Assembly (NCBI GenBank): GCA_007182875.1
Contig: AP019514.1
Coordinates: 930,001 to 994,000, forward strand
Direction: 5' to 3'
Source: Vreelandella sulfidaeris
GTDB taxonomy: Bacteria > Pseudomonadota > Gammaproteobacteria > Pseudomonadales > Halomonadaceae
Length of the DNA: 64,000 bases
Part shown: positions 7,404 through 19,919 of the stretch, piece after piece
Position numbering within the stretch: the stretch's first letter is position 1
Layout of the letters: the number at the start of each line of letters is the position of its first letter
Made by a program: the position numbers and the translations under genes
Notes under the pieces: model-generated
The model's input: the letters and a program-made list of their open reading frames with translations, nothing else
The model's database searches: none
What the model was told of the DNA's origin: nothing

Positions 7404-8087
7404 CTATCGCTTGGAATCAATACTTTTCCAGACCAGCCCAACCAGCGCAATAGCCAGTACGGCGAACAGCACGTTGGCACTCGTCGAATCCAGCGCTTGC
7501 AACGTTAGGCCTGACACGACCAGCCAGAGCGCTGGAATGAGGGCGGCGATCCAGAGGGCGAACCCACGAAGCATAATAAGCAGCAGGCCCAGCGTGGTCG
7601 CCGCCGTAGGGTCGGCATGAATGCCGAATACTTCCGCTTGGTACCAGGAGCCGCCGCTTAGCGGCGCTATTAGCGGCATTAGCGTTGGCATAAGTACGAG
7701 GCCGAAGAGGGTGATGGCGATGCCTATGGCAACCGGTGGGTGTGTTGCGCGTGGTGCGTTATCCATTCCCCATCCGGTTAGCGCCATCAGTACTAGTAGC
7801 ACGGCCTGGGCTATGAAAGCATCGCCAATATAGCCCCCGGCCCAGTTGAGTTCTGCATAGCGCTGAATGAAAAACGCGACGGCGACAAAGGCCCAGAGCG
7901 GGGCGGGTAGCAGGCAGGCGAATTGCGTGCGGTGTCTCAGCGCCAGTGCCAGGGTGGCGGCGCCGAGGGCGAGGGTCAGCAGATGCAGCGGCCAGAAGGT
8001 TTCGCCCATGCGCTCAAGCAGGCGAAAGTAAATCTCCGCCGTGAAGGGAATAAAGTCCTGTAGCTGGTAGCTCGTCCACTCGTTCAT
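7404..8087 (-). CDS. DUF6064-like multi-pass membrane protein
   Basis: A 227-residue protein with about seven hydrophobic helices. The opening MNEWTSYQLQDFIPFTAEIY, then YFRLLERMGETFWPLHLLTL matches the family annotated DUF6064 as remembered. Tryptophans in the WNWAGGYIGDAF-type loop (AELNWAGGYIGDAF) are family features. Its ATG overlaps the stop of the upstream Tat-secreted reductase gene (TGA/ATG at 8084-8087), so translation is probably coupled. It may anchor or serve that enzyme, or simply share regulation. Function unknown. The frame is intact, unlike most of its neighbours. Confidence 0.75.
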   Translation of the reverse strand: MNEWTSYQLQDFIPFTAEIYFRLLERMGETFWPLHLLTLALGAATLALALRHRTQFACLLPAPLWAFVAVAFFIQRYAELNWAGGYIGDAFIAQAVLLVLMALTGWGMDNAPRATHPPVAIGIAITLFGLVLMPTLMPLIAPLSGGSWYQAEVFGIHADPTAATTLGLLLIMLRGFALWIAALIPALWLVVSGLTLQALDSTSANVLFAVLAIALVGLVWKSIDSKR

Positions 8088-9041
8088 AGCGACTCAATGT
8101 AGTCGGCCATCCGCTGCCTGGCAGTGGGCGAGGGCATGGGGTGTGGCCAGCGCGCATGTTCTCGCGCATATGTTCGACCTGGGTGGTGGCGGGAATGGCA
8201 CACGTTATCGCCGGGTGACTGACGATAAACTTCAGCAGAAAGTCCGCCCAGGTGGTGCAACCGCATTCCGCGTTGGTCCATTCGGGCAGTGGCGCGTCAC
8301 GGCGCTTGAGGGTCTTGATCAAGCTGCCGCCATCGTAAGGTCGGTTGGCGATCAAGCCGATGCCCCGCTCTTCTGCCAAGGGCAGTAGCCGGTTTTCGGC
8401 CCTCGCGGTGGGCGATGTTGTAGGTCAGCTGAACGAAGTCGATATCCTCTGATGTCATGATCTGCTCAACCTCGCTGTGGCGGCGCCCGTGCGAGGTGGT
8501 AATGCCAATATGGCGGATGATGCCTTCGGCTTTCATTTCCTGCAGCGCGGCTAGGTGCTCGCGCCAGTCCGTCAGGTTATGTACCTGCACCAGATCGAAA
8601 TGCTCAACCTTCCAGCGGTCTTCAAGCTCGGCCACTTGCTCGCGGGCTGAGCCACCGGCGGGGCTCCAGACCTTCTCAGCGGCAAACAGGCTCTCGGGCG
8701 TGCCCAGCTGCTGTAGGGCATAGCCCATCACATCCGGTGCCGAGCCATACATGGGCGATGAGTCGATCAGGCCGCCGCCATGCTCGAAGAATGCCTTGAC
8801 CACCTCAGTGCGGGCATCAAGCAACTCAGGGTCGTTGCCGACATTGAACGTGCGCCAAGTGCCCATGCCAATCACGGGCAGCTTTTGTCAGTGCCCGCAA
8901 AGGCCTTCAGGCGAATCCCGTTGGTGTTGGCAAAAGCGATGCGGTGGGGAGCGCCATGGCGGCGAGTGTGGCGCCGATGAGCGTAAGGCTTTGTCGGCGC
9001 GTAATGCGATGCTTGATGCGATGTTTGACGTGATGCTTCAT
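8084..9041 (-). CDS. Tat-exported aldo/keto reductase-like protein (frameshifted)
   Basis: ATG at 9041 follows GGAGCGACCGCT and opens a Tat signal: TRRQSLTLIGATLAAMALP, after a His/Lys-rich n-region. The mature protein has the aldo/keto reductase barrel: VIGMGTWRTFNVG, GGGLIDSSPMYGSA (Asp and Tyr of the tetrad), FDLVQVHNLTDW (His), and GIGLIANRPYDGGSL, ending ARQRMADYIESL. Breaks lie near 8880, 8395 and 8150. A periplasmic family member is uncommon because NADPH is not expected outside the cytoplasm; Tat export would suggest cofactor loading before transport. It sits between two membrane-protein genes with ATGA overlaps on both sides. Confidence 0.8.
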
Positions 9042-9448
9042 AGCGGTCGCTCCTTCCGATTTTTGAATCGGCACCGTGGAAGCCAACACCAGTACAAAGC
9101 ATGTCAGCACAAACACCTTATTCACAAACCAGTTGGTGCGCCAGATCGACCACTCAGGGTCGTCGAGAAAACGCACGAACAGGGTGGCGATGATGAGGAT
9201 TTCAAAACGGACATGCCCACCGCCAAGGCACGCGTATAGCGAGGCTGCTTTAGCAGCGCCCAGCCTAGCCAGACGTGCGCCAATGGCCATAGATCCCAGT
9301 AAATATACCGCGCCCAGGGCTCGTCGTAGGCCAGCGCATACCCCACGGGAAACAGGTATTTAATGAACAGCGTCCACGCCGCGAGGATAAACAGCAGGTG
9401 GGCAAGGAAGCTGATCCAGGCATTGGATTTTGGGGCGGGCAGTGACAT
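9038..9448 (-). CDS. Small multi-pass membrane protein upstream of the Tat-reductase (frameshifted)
   Basis: MSLPAPKSNAWISFLAHLLF starts at 9448, followed by four likely helices: FILAAWTLFIKYLFPVGYAL, WDLWPLAHVWLGWALL, ILIIATLFVRFL and VFVLTCFVLVLASTV. A break near 9210 shifts the frame; a further one in the A run near 9060 would place the stop TGA at 9038-9040, overlapping the reductase ATG. About 136 residues. It is unrelated to any family I can name. The operon (membrane protein, Tat reductase, DUF6064 protein) suggests a membrane-linked periplasmic redox unit. Confidence 0.6.
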
Positions 9449-9485
9449 GACAGCGCTCCTGTCCTAGTCCGTTAATCCTGGGCCG

Positions 9486-10322
9486 TTAATGGCGCCTCCT
9501 CACACCATCTTCAAAGAGTGCTTGCGCGTTGGCGGGGGGATAGGCGGCGTCGATTTGTGCCAGGTCATCTTCGTCGAGTCTGACGTTATCTGCATCAAAG
9601 TTCTGTTTGAGATGATCCAGATTCACGGCTTTAGGAATAGCGATCACGCCGGGTGGCGCAGTGCCCAGGCAAGCGCCACTTGCGCGGTGGTAGCGCCGTG
9701 TTTGCCGGCGATGCGTTGCAGGGTTGCGTCATGCAGTAGCGCGCCGCCTTGCCCGATGGGGCAATAGGCCATGAGCGGCATGTGTTGTTGTGCCTGCCAG
9801 GGCAGCAGGTCGTATTCAATGCCCCGGGCTTCGGGGTTGTAGAGCACCTGATTGGTGGCGCAAGCGGGCGCGTCGAGTTCTGCCAAGTCGTCAATGTCGA
9901 AGTTCGACACGCCCCAGCGCAGGATCTTGCCCTGCTCGCGCAGCCGCTCAAAAGCTTCGACTGTTTCGCTCAGCGGATACTGGCCGCGCCAGTGCAGCAG
10001 GTATAGATCGATGGTGTCGGTGCCCAATCGGCGCAGGCTGCGCTCGCAGGCGGCTTGAACACCCTGGGTGCTGGCGTTATGCGGGTAGACCTTGCTAACC
10101 AGATACACCTCATCGCGCCGGTCACGGATCGCTTGGCCAACAATCTCTTCAGCGCCGCCTTCGGCATACATCTCGGCGGTATCGATCAGCGTCATGCCCA
10201 TGTCCAGCCCCTTCGCGCAGCGCCCTGACCTCCGCCCGACGCTGCCCGGCATCCTCGCCCATATGCCAAGTGCCCTGGCCGATACGGGGTACGCTGTCGC
10301 CACCTAGCTTAATCGTCTGCAT
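9486..10322 (-). CDS. Aldo/keto reductase (cytoplasmic, AKR5/YeaE-like)
   Basis: Start ATG 10322 gives [20 protein letters not shown]. Catalytic residues are visible: Asp and Tyr in [14 protein letters not shown], Lys in [13 protein letters not shown], His in [14 protein letters not shown]; then [14 protein letters not shown] and the cofactor-loop end [18 protein letters not shown]-like before TAA 9486. About 278 residues, normal length. Two single-base losses, near 10210 and 9655. It reduces aldehydes with NADPH; the exact substrate (methylglyoxal or 2,5-diketogluconate type) cannot be told. Confidence 0.87.
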
Positions 10323-10489
10323 ATTCTATCCCCGGTTGTGATGCTGTGGACTCATGTTTATTAAACGTAGGCAACACCAACCTCGCCGCCAGCAACAGCC
10401 ATACCGACTCAATCGCCATCGAGGCAACGCAAAGCAGTGCTTCAATACTGACCAATACCAGCACGTAGGTCAGTCAGCGAGTAGGTCAT
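10309..10489 (-). CDS. Small hydrophobic protein at the end of the permease operon
   Basis: ATG 10487-10489 overlaps the TGA of the permease (ATGA). After an apparent 4-base duplication (TGAC repeated near 10475) the frame reads LTYVLVLVSIEALLCVASMA, then IESVWLLLAARLVLPTF, and ends at TAA 10309, inside the next reductase start. This gives about 58 residues with two helices. I do not recognise it. Tight coupling to the permease suggests a subunit, but the damaged frame leaves this uncertain. Confidence 0.45.
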
Positions 10490-11723
10490 GCCATTAGCGG
10501 TGCCACTAGAAGGCCTCCGGCCAGCCATACCGCCGCAATAACGACAAAACCTCGCAGTACCCAAGTACCAGCTCCTGCGCCGCCGCCATGGTCATGATGA
10601 TGCTCATGGCCCGAGTTGGCATGTTTGGCCCGATACCAAAAAAACACCAGAACCGCGGATATCGCGATGAATATCAGATTGAGTATGAAACCGTAGTCCA
10701 TCTTGAAATGATCGCGTTCCGTTGCCGTTTGCACAGTGCTTGCATCCGGTAGCATGCCGAATGCCGCGAAGCCGTAATGCATGATCAGAGAAGCAAATAC
10801 CAGCCCACTAAGCAGCAGTGCGAGAATATACAGCGACATCTTCCAGCCATAATATTGCGCATTAATTCTCAGAACCGGCAGTACCACCAAATCCGAAAAA
10901 TAAAGGCCATTACGCCCGCGAAGCTGACGCCGTTACCGAAAAGCACAGCAGCCAAGGGAATATTCCCCATGGAACCAATAAAGGTAAAAAAAGGCTGCAA
11001 AAGGACCGATTAAGGTTTGAGCTAGCAGAGAGAAAGCCCAGTTCACCTTCTGTCTGGCCAGCGCCAGGAAAAAGCCCATGGAAGAAACTTTCAGGCACAA
11101 AGGCGGCAATCACGCCAGCAACGGTAAAGCCGATTAATACATCCTTCCATACCATCTGCCATTCCATGACATAGGTCATGCCGATCTGCTGCCAACCCCT
11201 CACGGCTGGTCAGTTTTGACTTCCAGCTCTTTTGTTCACCGCCATGCTGATGATCTTCCTCATTCTTATCAAGCCGATCTCTGGCCTGTTGAATAAGCTT
11301 TTGGGATTGGTGACCCGAATGAAAAGCCAGGCAAATAGGATCAGTAAGATACCGCCAATGTATTCAGCTACCACAAACTGCCAAGCCAGGAATATCGAGA
11401 TGACGATACCCAGCTCAATCACTAGGTTGGTGGAGGCGAGAAGAAACGCAATGGAAGGCGCTAATCCAGCCCCCTTTTTGGAACAGGCTTCGCGTGGTAG
11501 CCAGCGCGGCAAAGCTGCAAGAACTGGAGATAAAACCAAAGAAGGTGCCTAGCGCCATACTGCGCGGGCCGGTTTTACCCATGGCTTTCTGCATACGTTC
11601 CTTCGTTACAAGCACTTGTATCAGGCTGCTGATGACGTAACCCAGCACGAATGCCCAAAGGGCCATCCAGAAAAAACCGGTGCTGGTCAGCGCTGCCTGG
11701 TGCCAGAGACTGAAAAATTCCAT
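10486..11723 (-). CDS. UPF0718/YraQ-type permease (ArsP/SO_0444-like), frameshifted
   Basis: ATG 11723 opens MEFFSLWHQAALTSTGFFWM. The family signature in the first half is GTFFGFISSSCSFAALAT (a Cys in the membrane) followed by LASTNLVIELG; the second half has VLIGFTVAGVIAAFVPESFF, GNIPLAAVLFGNGVSFAGV and SDLVVLPVLRINAQYYGWK. A His-rich cytosolic or periplasmic loop, HANSGHEHHHDHGGG, comes before the last helix and probably binds metal. About four frame breaks (near 11455, 11215, 11030 and 10910). Relatives export organoarsenicals or unknown substrates; no ars gene is nearby. The His loop suggests a metal-linked role. Confidence 0.82.
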
Positions 11724-11873
11724 ATTAGCTCCGGTGGGTTAAAAGCAGATGAGATGCTAGTAAAAGCTAGCAGGGATTCGCTGAGTCAACAAAGGCGCCT
11801 ATCGCTTGCAGCGTTTTTCTTCAGGGGGCCTTCATCCCGGCCCATGTCCCCTCAGTTGAGCGTGTTTAGGCTA

Positions 11874-12363
11874 TTACCCAAGAATCTGCGGATTGAGCTG
11901 CCAGGTACTCCAGGTGAGGGCGCAGGCCAAGCTCACCCAGGCGAGGTAAGGCGCAAGCAAAACGCCAGCCAGTGGTTTGAGGCGCCAGAACATCACTAAA
12001 GTAATCAGTATCAAAGCCCATAGCACCAGCGTGCCGATAAAGGCAATAGCGCCCAATTGCCAGACGAAATAGAGCCAGCTCCACAGAGCGTTAAGTGCTA
12101 GTTGCACCAGAAACATCACCAGTGCCGGTCGCGCACCCCGGTTCGCGCCAGGCAAGCCAGGCGGCGATACCCATCAGGCCGTAAAGCGTTGTCCACATCG
12201 GCCCGAACAGCCAGGCCGGCGGCGCCCAGGCGGGCTGCTGGAGCGTTTCGTAGAAGGCAGCCGCATTGACAGAGGCGATAGCGCCAATGGCGGCGGCAAG
12301 GTAGGCCAGCACCAGCCAACCGATGAGGCCTTTGATCTGTTGACTGCGGGAGAGCTCACGCAT
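11874..12363 (-). CDS. tspO: TspO/MBR family protein (tryptophan-rich sensory protein)
   Basis: Five helices in about 163 residues, starting MRELSRSQQIKGLIGWLVLA. Hallmarks of the TspO family are visible: FYETLQQPAWAPPAWLFGPM, then WTTLYGLMGIAAWLAW, ALNALWSWLYFVWQLG and LAPYLAWVSLACALTWSTW. Tryptophans and the WAPP loop shape the porphyrin- or cholesterol-binding pocket. One frame break near 12140. TspO acts in tetrapyrrole binding or degradation and stress control; no haem genes lie nearby. Confidence 0.92.
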
Positions 12364-12668
12364 GAATGTTCCTAGCTAGGTTTGTGAAAAATGCTTCAAG
12401 GGTAGTGCAGGGTGGTGAATTCGGCTATGAGGGGTGCTCCTCTTATGGGAGAGGCTTCAGCGAGGATATCGGCGCAACGACAGCGCCAACAGGGTGAAAG
12501 AGGCGCATGGCACTTTCTGGGGCGGTTACGCAGGATACTTTCAATATCCCTGATCAACCCTATGGAAATTGTATGGAATTCCTGGCGTTGGTTGACTTGA
12601 TGGCAATCCTTTGCCGCTTTCAGACTCCTTTCTGTTTGCATTGCTATGTCCCACGATAACTAGCTACT
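12364..12668. other. Intergenic region between tspO and the symporter small subunit
   Basis: About 305 bases. Two open frames cross it but neither has recognisable content. It must hold the tspO promoter and the 3' end of the symporter transcript; no convincing hairpin plus T run was seen. Confidence 0.4.
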
Positions 12669-12800
12669 TCAAACTAGCTCCCGCTTCTCGCGACGAGCTA
12701 CGCGAATGTCTTTTACAGTGGCGAAGCCGATAATCGCGAAGATAGCGAGTGAGGCCAACGGCCAGATAAGTACATATAACGCGAGTATAAAGGTTTGCAT
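12669..12800 (-). CDS. Sodium:solute symporter small subunit (43-residue membrane protein)
   Basis: ATG at 12800 follows AAGGAAAGCAC. The product is one hydrophobic helix (ILALYVLIWPLASLAIFAII) followed by a basic tail (VKDIRVARREKRELV). The same mini-protein is annotated 'putative transporter small subunit' next to solute:sodium symporters in halophilic gammaproteobacteria as I remember it. It lies 70 bases downstream of the symporter on the same strand, so it is probably co-transcribed and may stabilise or target the transporter. Confidence 0.8.
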   Translation of the reverse strand: MQTFILALYVLIWPLASLAIFAIIGFATVKDIRVARREKRELV

Positions 12801-12870
12801 GTGCTTTCCTTTTTTTCTGGCTGGTGCGCGATGGCGCACCAGCTGACGGAGTGTCCGTGCGACACAGGGC

Positions 12871-14521
12871 TTAGGCCTGGGTAGCAGGCTTGGCTGGGTC
12901 GTAGTTGATGACGTTCTGGTCAATTTGCGAGAAGTCGAACTTGCTGGAACTCATCAGGCTGACGCCGATGCAGACAATGGTGCTGACGCCATAGGCCATC
13001 AAAGAGGCCATCAGTACCGTGTAGTCCTGCAGGAAGCCGATAAAGAAGTAGGCCAGTACGATAGCGCTGAGTGCACCCACAATTAAACCGACCCGGCGCC
13101 CACAGAAGCCGAAGGCCATCAGGCCGAGCACAACCCCGCCTACGGCGGCGAGTAACTCAAACAGCCCGGCGATCACACCGACCATGGGCAGCAGCTCAAA
13201 GCGCGCGACGCAGAACATCAGCAGGCCCGCAATCACTGCCGAGGTGAAGGCCGCATTGGTTACCCGGCTCCAGAAACAGCTGGCGATGACCGGAATACAA
13301 TCGCGCCCCACAGCGCGCCAACGAAGACCAGCATGATCAGAATATCCATCGAGAAGCTGGCGAGAATTACCCCGATTAACGTCGCGACAATCATGGTCAG
13401 CCTGCCGATGAACAGCATCTTGGTCGGGTCGGGCTTGTTTTTAGCGATGTTCTTGCCGTACACATCGGCCATTACGATCGCGGACATAGCGGAAAGGTCC
13501 GAATCGGCAGTCGAAGAGAGCGAGCCAATGACCAGGATAAAGAACAGCCCGATAAACATCGGCGAGAGGTACATTGATACCATCTGCGGGATCAGGTTAT
13601 TCATGTCGCCATTGATCGGCTCCATGCCGGTCATTAGTGCCATCAAACCAATCATACCCAGGCCGATTACGATCGCGCCGTAACCAATGGTGGCGGTAAT
13701 AAAGGTCGGTTTAATGTGGTCTTCACGCACGGCAAATAGCCGCTGGGAGATGGTCTGGTTACCAATGGCGTAAGCCAGCACCGCCACGAAGAAGGGAGCA
13801 CCCTGATTGAGAATGGCGTCCATCGAGAACAGATTCGCCTGCTCTGGCGTGAGGGAGACTCATGCCATCCGACAGCGTTTGTGGGCCGCCAAGTGCGAAC
13901 ATCACCGCTGGAATAATCAGGATGGCAACGGCCATCATCGCCATTAGCTGGGCAAAGTCAGTCAGCACCGAGGCGCGGAAGCCCGACCACAGCGTATAGC
14001 AGAGCACCCCGACCCCGGCGATGACGACACCGGCCTGGAAGGAGAGTGGCGAAAGTACCGAGACCAGTGCACCGGAAGCCGTGAAGTTAACCATCAGGCT
14101 AATGATGCTGCCCAGGATGTTGGAGGAGGCGAGAATCAGCTGGCTGGAAGAACCATGGCGGGCGTGGATAAGCTCACCCAGCGTATGCGCGTTGGGCGCC
14201 AGCTTGCGAAAGCGGCGTCCAAAGGGATAGATAAACAGAATCATCAAGGCGCCCCACAGCCCGTAAATGCAAGGGGCCGGAAATCCCGTAGGTGTAACCC
14301 GAGGTAGCGGCGCCGTAGAAGGAGGCTGCCCAGATCCAGGTAGCGGTCATGCTGGCCGCGCCAAGGCCGAAGCCGATCTGATGATTGGAGACCATGAAGG
14401 CGTCGGTATTTTCCTTTTTCTTCTTGATCAGCAAGGTCAGCAGGTAAGTGCCGCCGTAAAAGGCTCCTAGCAAGGCGAGCACGGTCAGGGTCGAGAATTG
14501 ATAGAAATTTTCTTCGTTCAT
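12871..14521 (-). CDS. Sodium:solute symporter (SSS family), frameshifted
   Basis: Start ATG 14521 (MNEENFYQFSTLTVLALLGA). The fragments join into a protein of about 550 residues with about 13 helices: TDAFMVSNHQIGFGLGAASM, ATWIWAASFYGAATSGY, FGRRFRKLAPNAHTLGELI, HARHGSSSQLILASSNI, GSLSSTADSDLSAMSAIVM (the Na+ site helix with Ser and Asp) and YGVSTIVCIGVSLM near the end. Breaks lie near 14250, 13850 and 13290. Resembles the urea/short-chain-acid branch of SSS transporters; the substrate cannot be fixed. The small subunit at 12669 follows. Confidence 0.87.
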
Positions 14522-17239
<2,718 letters not shown>

Positions 17240-17281
17240 GCCTCAAGTCCGCGCTGAAAAGCGCGGACCATTGTATAATTG

Positions 17282-17322
17282 CACCCCGAACATTGGATAT
17301 CATCCAACGTCCGGGGTGTTTT
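17282..17322 (+). terminator. Intrinsic terminator after katG
   Basis: A long, slightly imperfect stem (CACCCCG... at 17282 with ...CGGGGTG ending at 17318, joined by ATCC/GGAT inner pairs) is followed by TTTTAT. A second smaller hairpin with a 9-bp stem lies just before it (17247-17268). Confidence 0.85.
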
Positions 17323-17355
17323 ATGTAAGGTTGAGAGTGTTGTTAGTTCACTTCA

Positions 17356-18313
17356 CTAGGCGGTTGCTGAGACCGCCGCGACGCCCCTTAACTGGGTAAC
17401 ATCGGCACGCGGCGGGGCGCCGAACATGCGGCTGTATTCGCGGCTGAAGTGTGAGGGGCTTTCATAACCCACCCGGTAACTGGCGGTAGCCGCGTCCAGT
17501 CCTTCGGCGAGCATTAATCGCCGGGCCTCAAGCAGGCGTAGCTTCTTTTGATATTGTAGCGGCGACATTCGCGTGACTTGCCGAAAGCTGTGATACAGGG
17601 TGGATTCGCTCATGTTAGCGGCGGCTGCCAGCTCGCTGATTTTTAGCGGCTGGGCGTAGCGCTCTTTAAGGAGTAGATAACCCGCGCAATGCGGTGCGCC
17701 TGAGAATCCGTGGCGGTGAAACGGCGCATCCGCGGCCCTATTTCCCCATCAGCGCTCGGTAGATCAACTCCCGCCGGGCTATGGGAGAAAGCACCGGAAT
17801 GTCTTCCGGGGAATCGAGCAGGCCCAGCAGCCGATAGAGCGCGCCCTGCATGCGATCATCCATGGGCGCCGAAATAAGCCCGCAGTCCATCTCGGGGCAG
17901 ATGGAGTCAGTGCCTGCTGGCGGTGCCTTATCGCCGAGCTCCAGTATTAGCCCGGCCACCTCTTGGGGATCCACCGAGACTTTTACTGCAAGGTAAGGCT
18001 GCTCAGGTGTCGCATGGTCAATTCTACCGAGCATGGGTAGATGAACGGCGCTTGCCATATAACTGAGGCCGCTGTAGACGATTTCTTTATCACCCAGTTG
18101 CACGGTCTTACTACCCTGGATGACAAAGCACAGGCAGGGTTCATACACGGCACAATGAAAGCTAGTGGCGGTGTCAGCGCGTATCAGTTGGACCTCGGCA
18201 ATCGCCGTGTCCTGAAGCGCTTCCAACGGCGCCCAGCGACGGGCGACTTTGCTCAATTGCTGCGGCAGGCTGTCGCTGAAATGGGCGATTTGCTCAGGTG
18301 CGATAACGGTCAC
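17356..18313 (-). CDS. AraC-family transcriptional regulator with AraC_N domain (frameshifted)
   Basis: ATG 18313 opens MTVIAPEQIAHFSDSLPQQL. The N-terminal cupin-type sensor has EVQLIRADTATSFHCAVYEP and CLCFVIQGSKTVQLGDKEIVY; the C-terminal double helix-turn-helix has LKISELAAAANMSESTLYHSF, MSPLQYQKKLRLLEARRLM and SYRVGYESPSHFSREYSRMFG. Breaks near 17735 and 17670. About 318 residues. Its start faces the RND efflux genes across 398 bases, so it probably regulates them. It converges with katG at its 3' end. Confidence 0.9.
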
Positions 18314-18711
18314 GGGCTCTCCTCCTTAACACCTAGCAGTATAGGCCTCCGTTTCATGAATCGGTGGCTTTTTCATCTGGTTTTGCAGAATCAGGCAAGC
18401 ACCCCGTAGAAACCGACAATGCCAACCGCGTGTCATCGAATCGTCATTATGCCTAGGCATGGCAATCAGCCGACATCTCGACTAGCCAGCCGGTTTAACG
18501 CTGTCACTGCTTCGACAGGATTGGGCAATTTTTCCGTAGGAACCTGATACCTCCCACCTTCTCTCTTCACCTATGTTAGCTGATATCCGGTCGGTGCTTG
18601 GTCCCTGGTCGAATCCGGCACTGCTTAACCGACTACATAACTGCCAACGCGATACTCATCTAAATAACGAACGCTGCTATCGAATGCCGATAGCCATGGG
18701 AGCAAGTCATC
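18314..18711. promoter_or_regulatory. Divergent regulatory region between AraC regulator and RND efflux operon
   Basis: About 398 bases. A perfect 12-base palindrome, ATGCCTAGGCAT, occupies 18449-18460 and is a possible operator. A weak ORF crosses the right half but has no recognisable content. Promoter boxes could not be assigned with confidence. Confidence 0.45.
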
Positions 18712-19913
18712 ATGGGAAGTTTGTCTCAAAGAGCCCGCTTTGCAAGCAGCCGAGGGGTGATTCCGTTTTTGCTAATAATGACCTTACTGGCTGGTTGCGA
18801 GGCCAAGAGCGAGGAGGCGATAGCGCCTTCCTCTCCGCCGCCTCCGGAAGTCGACGTAGCGCAAATCGTCGCTCAGCCGGTGGTGTTAAGTGAATCGTTT
18901 ACCGGGCGGGTGGAAGCCGCAGAAACGGTTGAATTAAGGCCTCGGGTCAGCGGCTATATCCAGGAGGTAGCGTTTGAAGAGGGCGAGCTGGTAGAGCAAG
19001 GGGCTCTATTGTTCCTGATCGACCAGCGGCCTTACCAGGCCCGGGTCGGCGCCGCCCAGGCGGATCTTGCCCAAGCCAGGAGCCAACTGGCCCAAGCGGG
19101 AAGCGAAGCCGAGCGCGCCCGCGTGTTATTGGGGCGCCAGGCCATTTCCCAGGAAGTGCATGACCAGCGTCAATCGACCTTGAACAATGCCCGCGCCATG
19201 GTGGATGCCGCGCAAGCAGCGTTAGAGTCTGCCGAGCTGGACCTTGAGTACACCCGTATTACGGCGCCGGTTAGTGGCCGCGTCGGTCGGGCCATGGTGA
19301 CGCTGGGCAATCTGGCTAACGCTGATCAGAGCCTGCTGACTACCCTTGTGAGCATTGATCCGGTTCACGTTTACTTTGAAGCCGATGAGCAGGCCGCATT
19401 TGCCAGCCAGACACTATTGACCGGTGACGCGCCGAACAACTTGACGATCGAGTTAGGCGGCGACCCGCAGCGCCAGTACAAAGGCACCCTGGATTTTATC
19501 GACAACCGCTTAAACCCCAATACAGGCACCCTGCAATTCCGGGCGGTGCTGGCCAACCCAGATGGACGCATTCGCCCTGGGGAGTTTGCTCGGGTCGACA
19601 TGCCTGTCGCGCGTTTAGAACAGGCGGTGTTGGTGGACCGCAAGGCAGTGTTGACCAACCAGGATCGCCGCTATGTCTATGTCGTTGATGAGAACAACTT
19701 AGCCGAGCGGCGCCAGGTAACGACAGGACGCCAAGTGGCCGAGCGAACGGTCATCACCAAGGGGCTCAGCGCCGGTGATCGAGTCATTGTTAACGGTGTG
19801 CAAAAGTGTTCTTCCCCGGAATGGAAGTGAGCCCGCAAAGCGTAGCGGCCGCCCCGGCGGCTGGTACCCCTATTTCCGCCGATCAGCCCACCATTGCTGC
19901 CAGGGAGGATTAA
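18712..19913 (+). CDS. RND efflux periplasmic adaptor (MexE/AcrA-type lipoprotein)
   Basis: The signal peptide ends in a lipobox LLAGC (Cys29), so it is an inner-membrane-anchored lipoprotein. Domain order is normal: lipoyl half (FTGRVEAAETVELRPRVSGY), a helical hairpin of about 60 residues rich in AQA repeats, second lipoyl half (LDLEYTRITAPVSGRVGR), beta-barrel and membrane-proximal domain (SAGDRVIVNGVQKV). One base is lost near 19806; in the next frame the tail FFPGMEVSPQSVAAAPAAGT runs to TAA 19911-19913. About 400 residues. Six bases later the pump gene starts. Confidence 0.94.
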
Positions 19914-19919
19914 ACCGCC

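Noticed and set aside
18573-18893. ORF of 106 codons upstream of the efflux adaptor
   Set aside because: Overlaps the adaptor gene in another frame; composition not protein-like.
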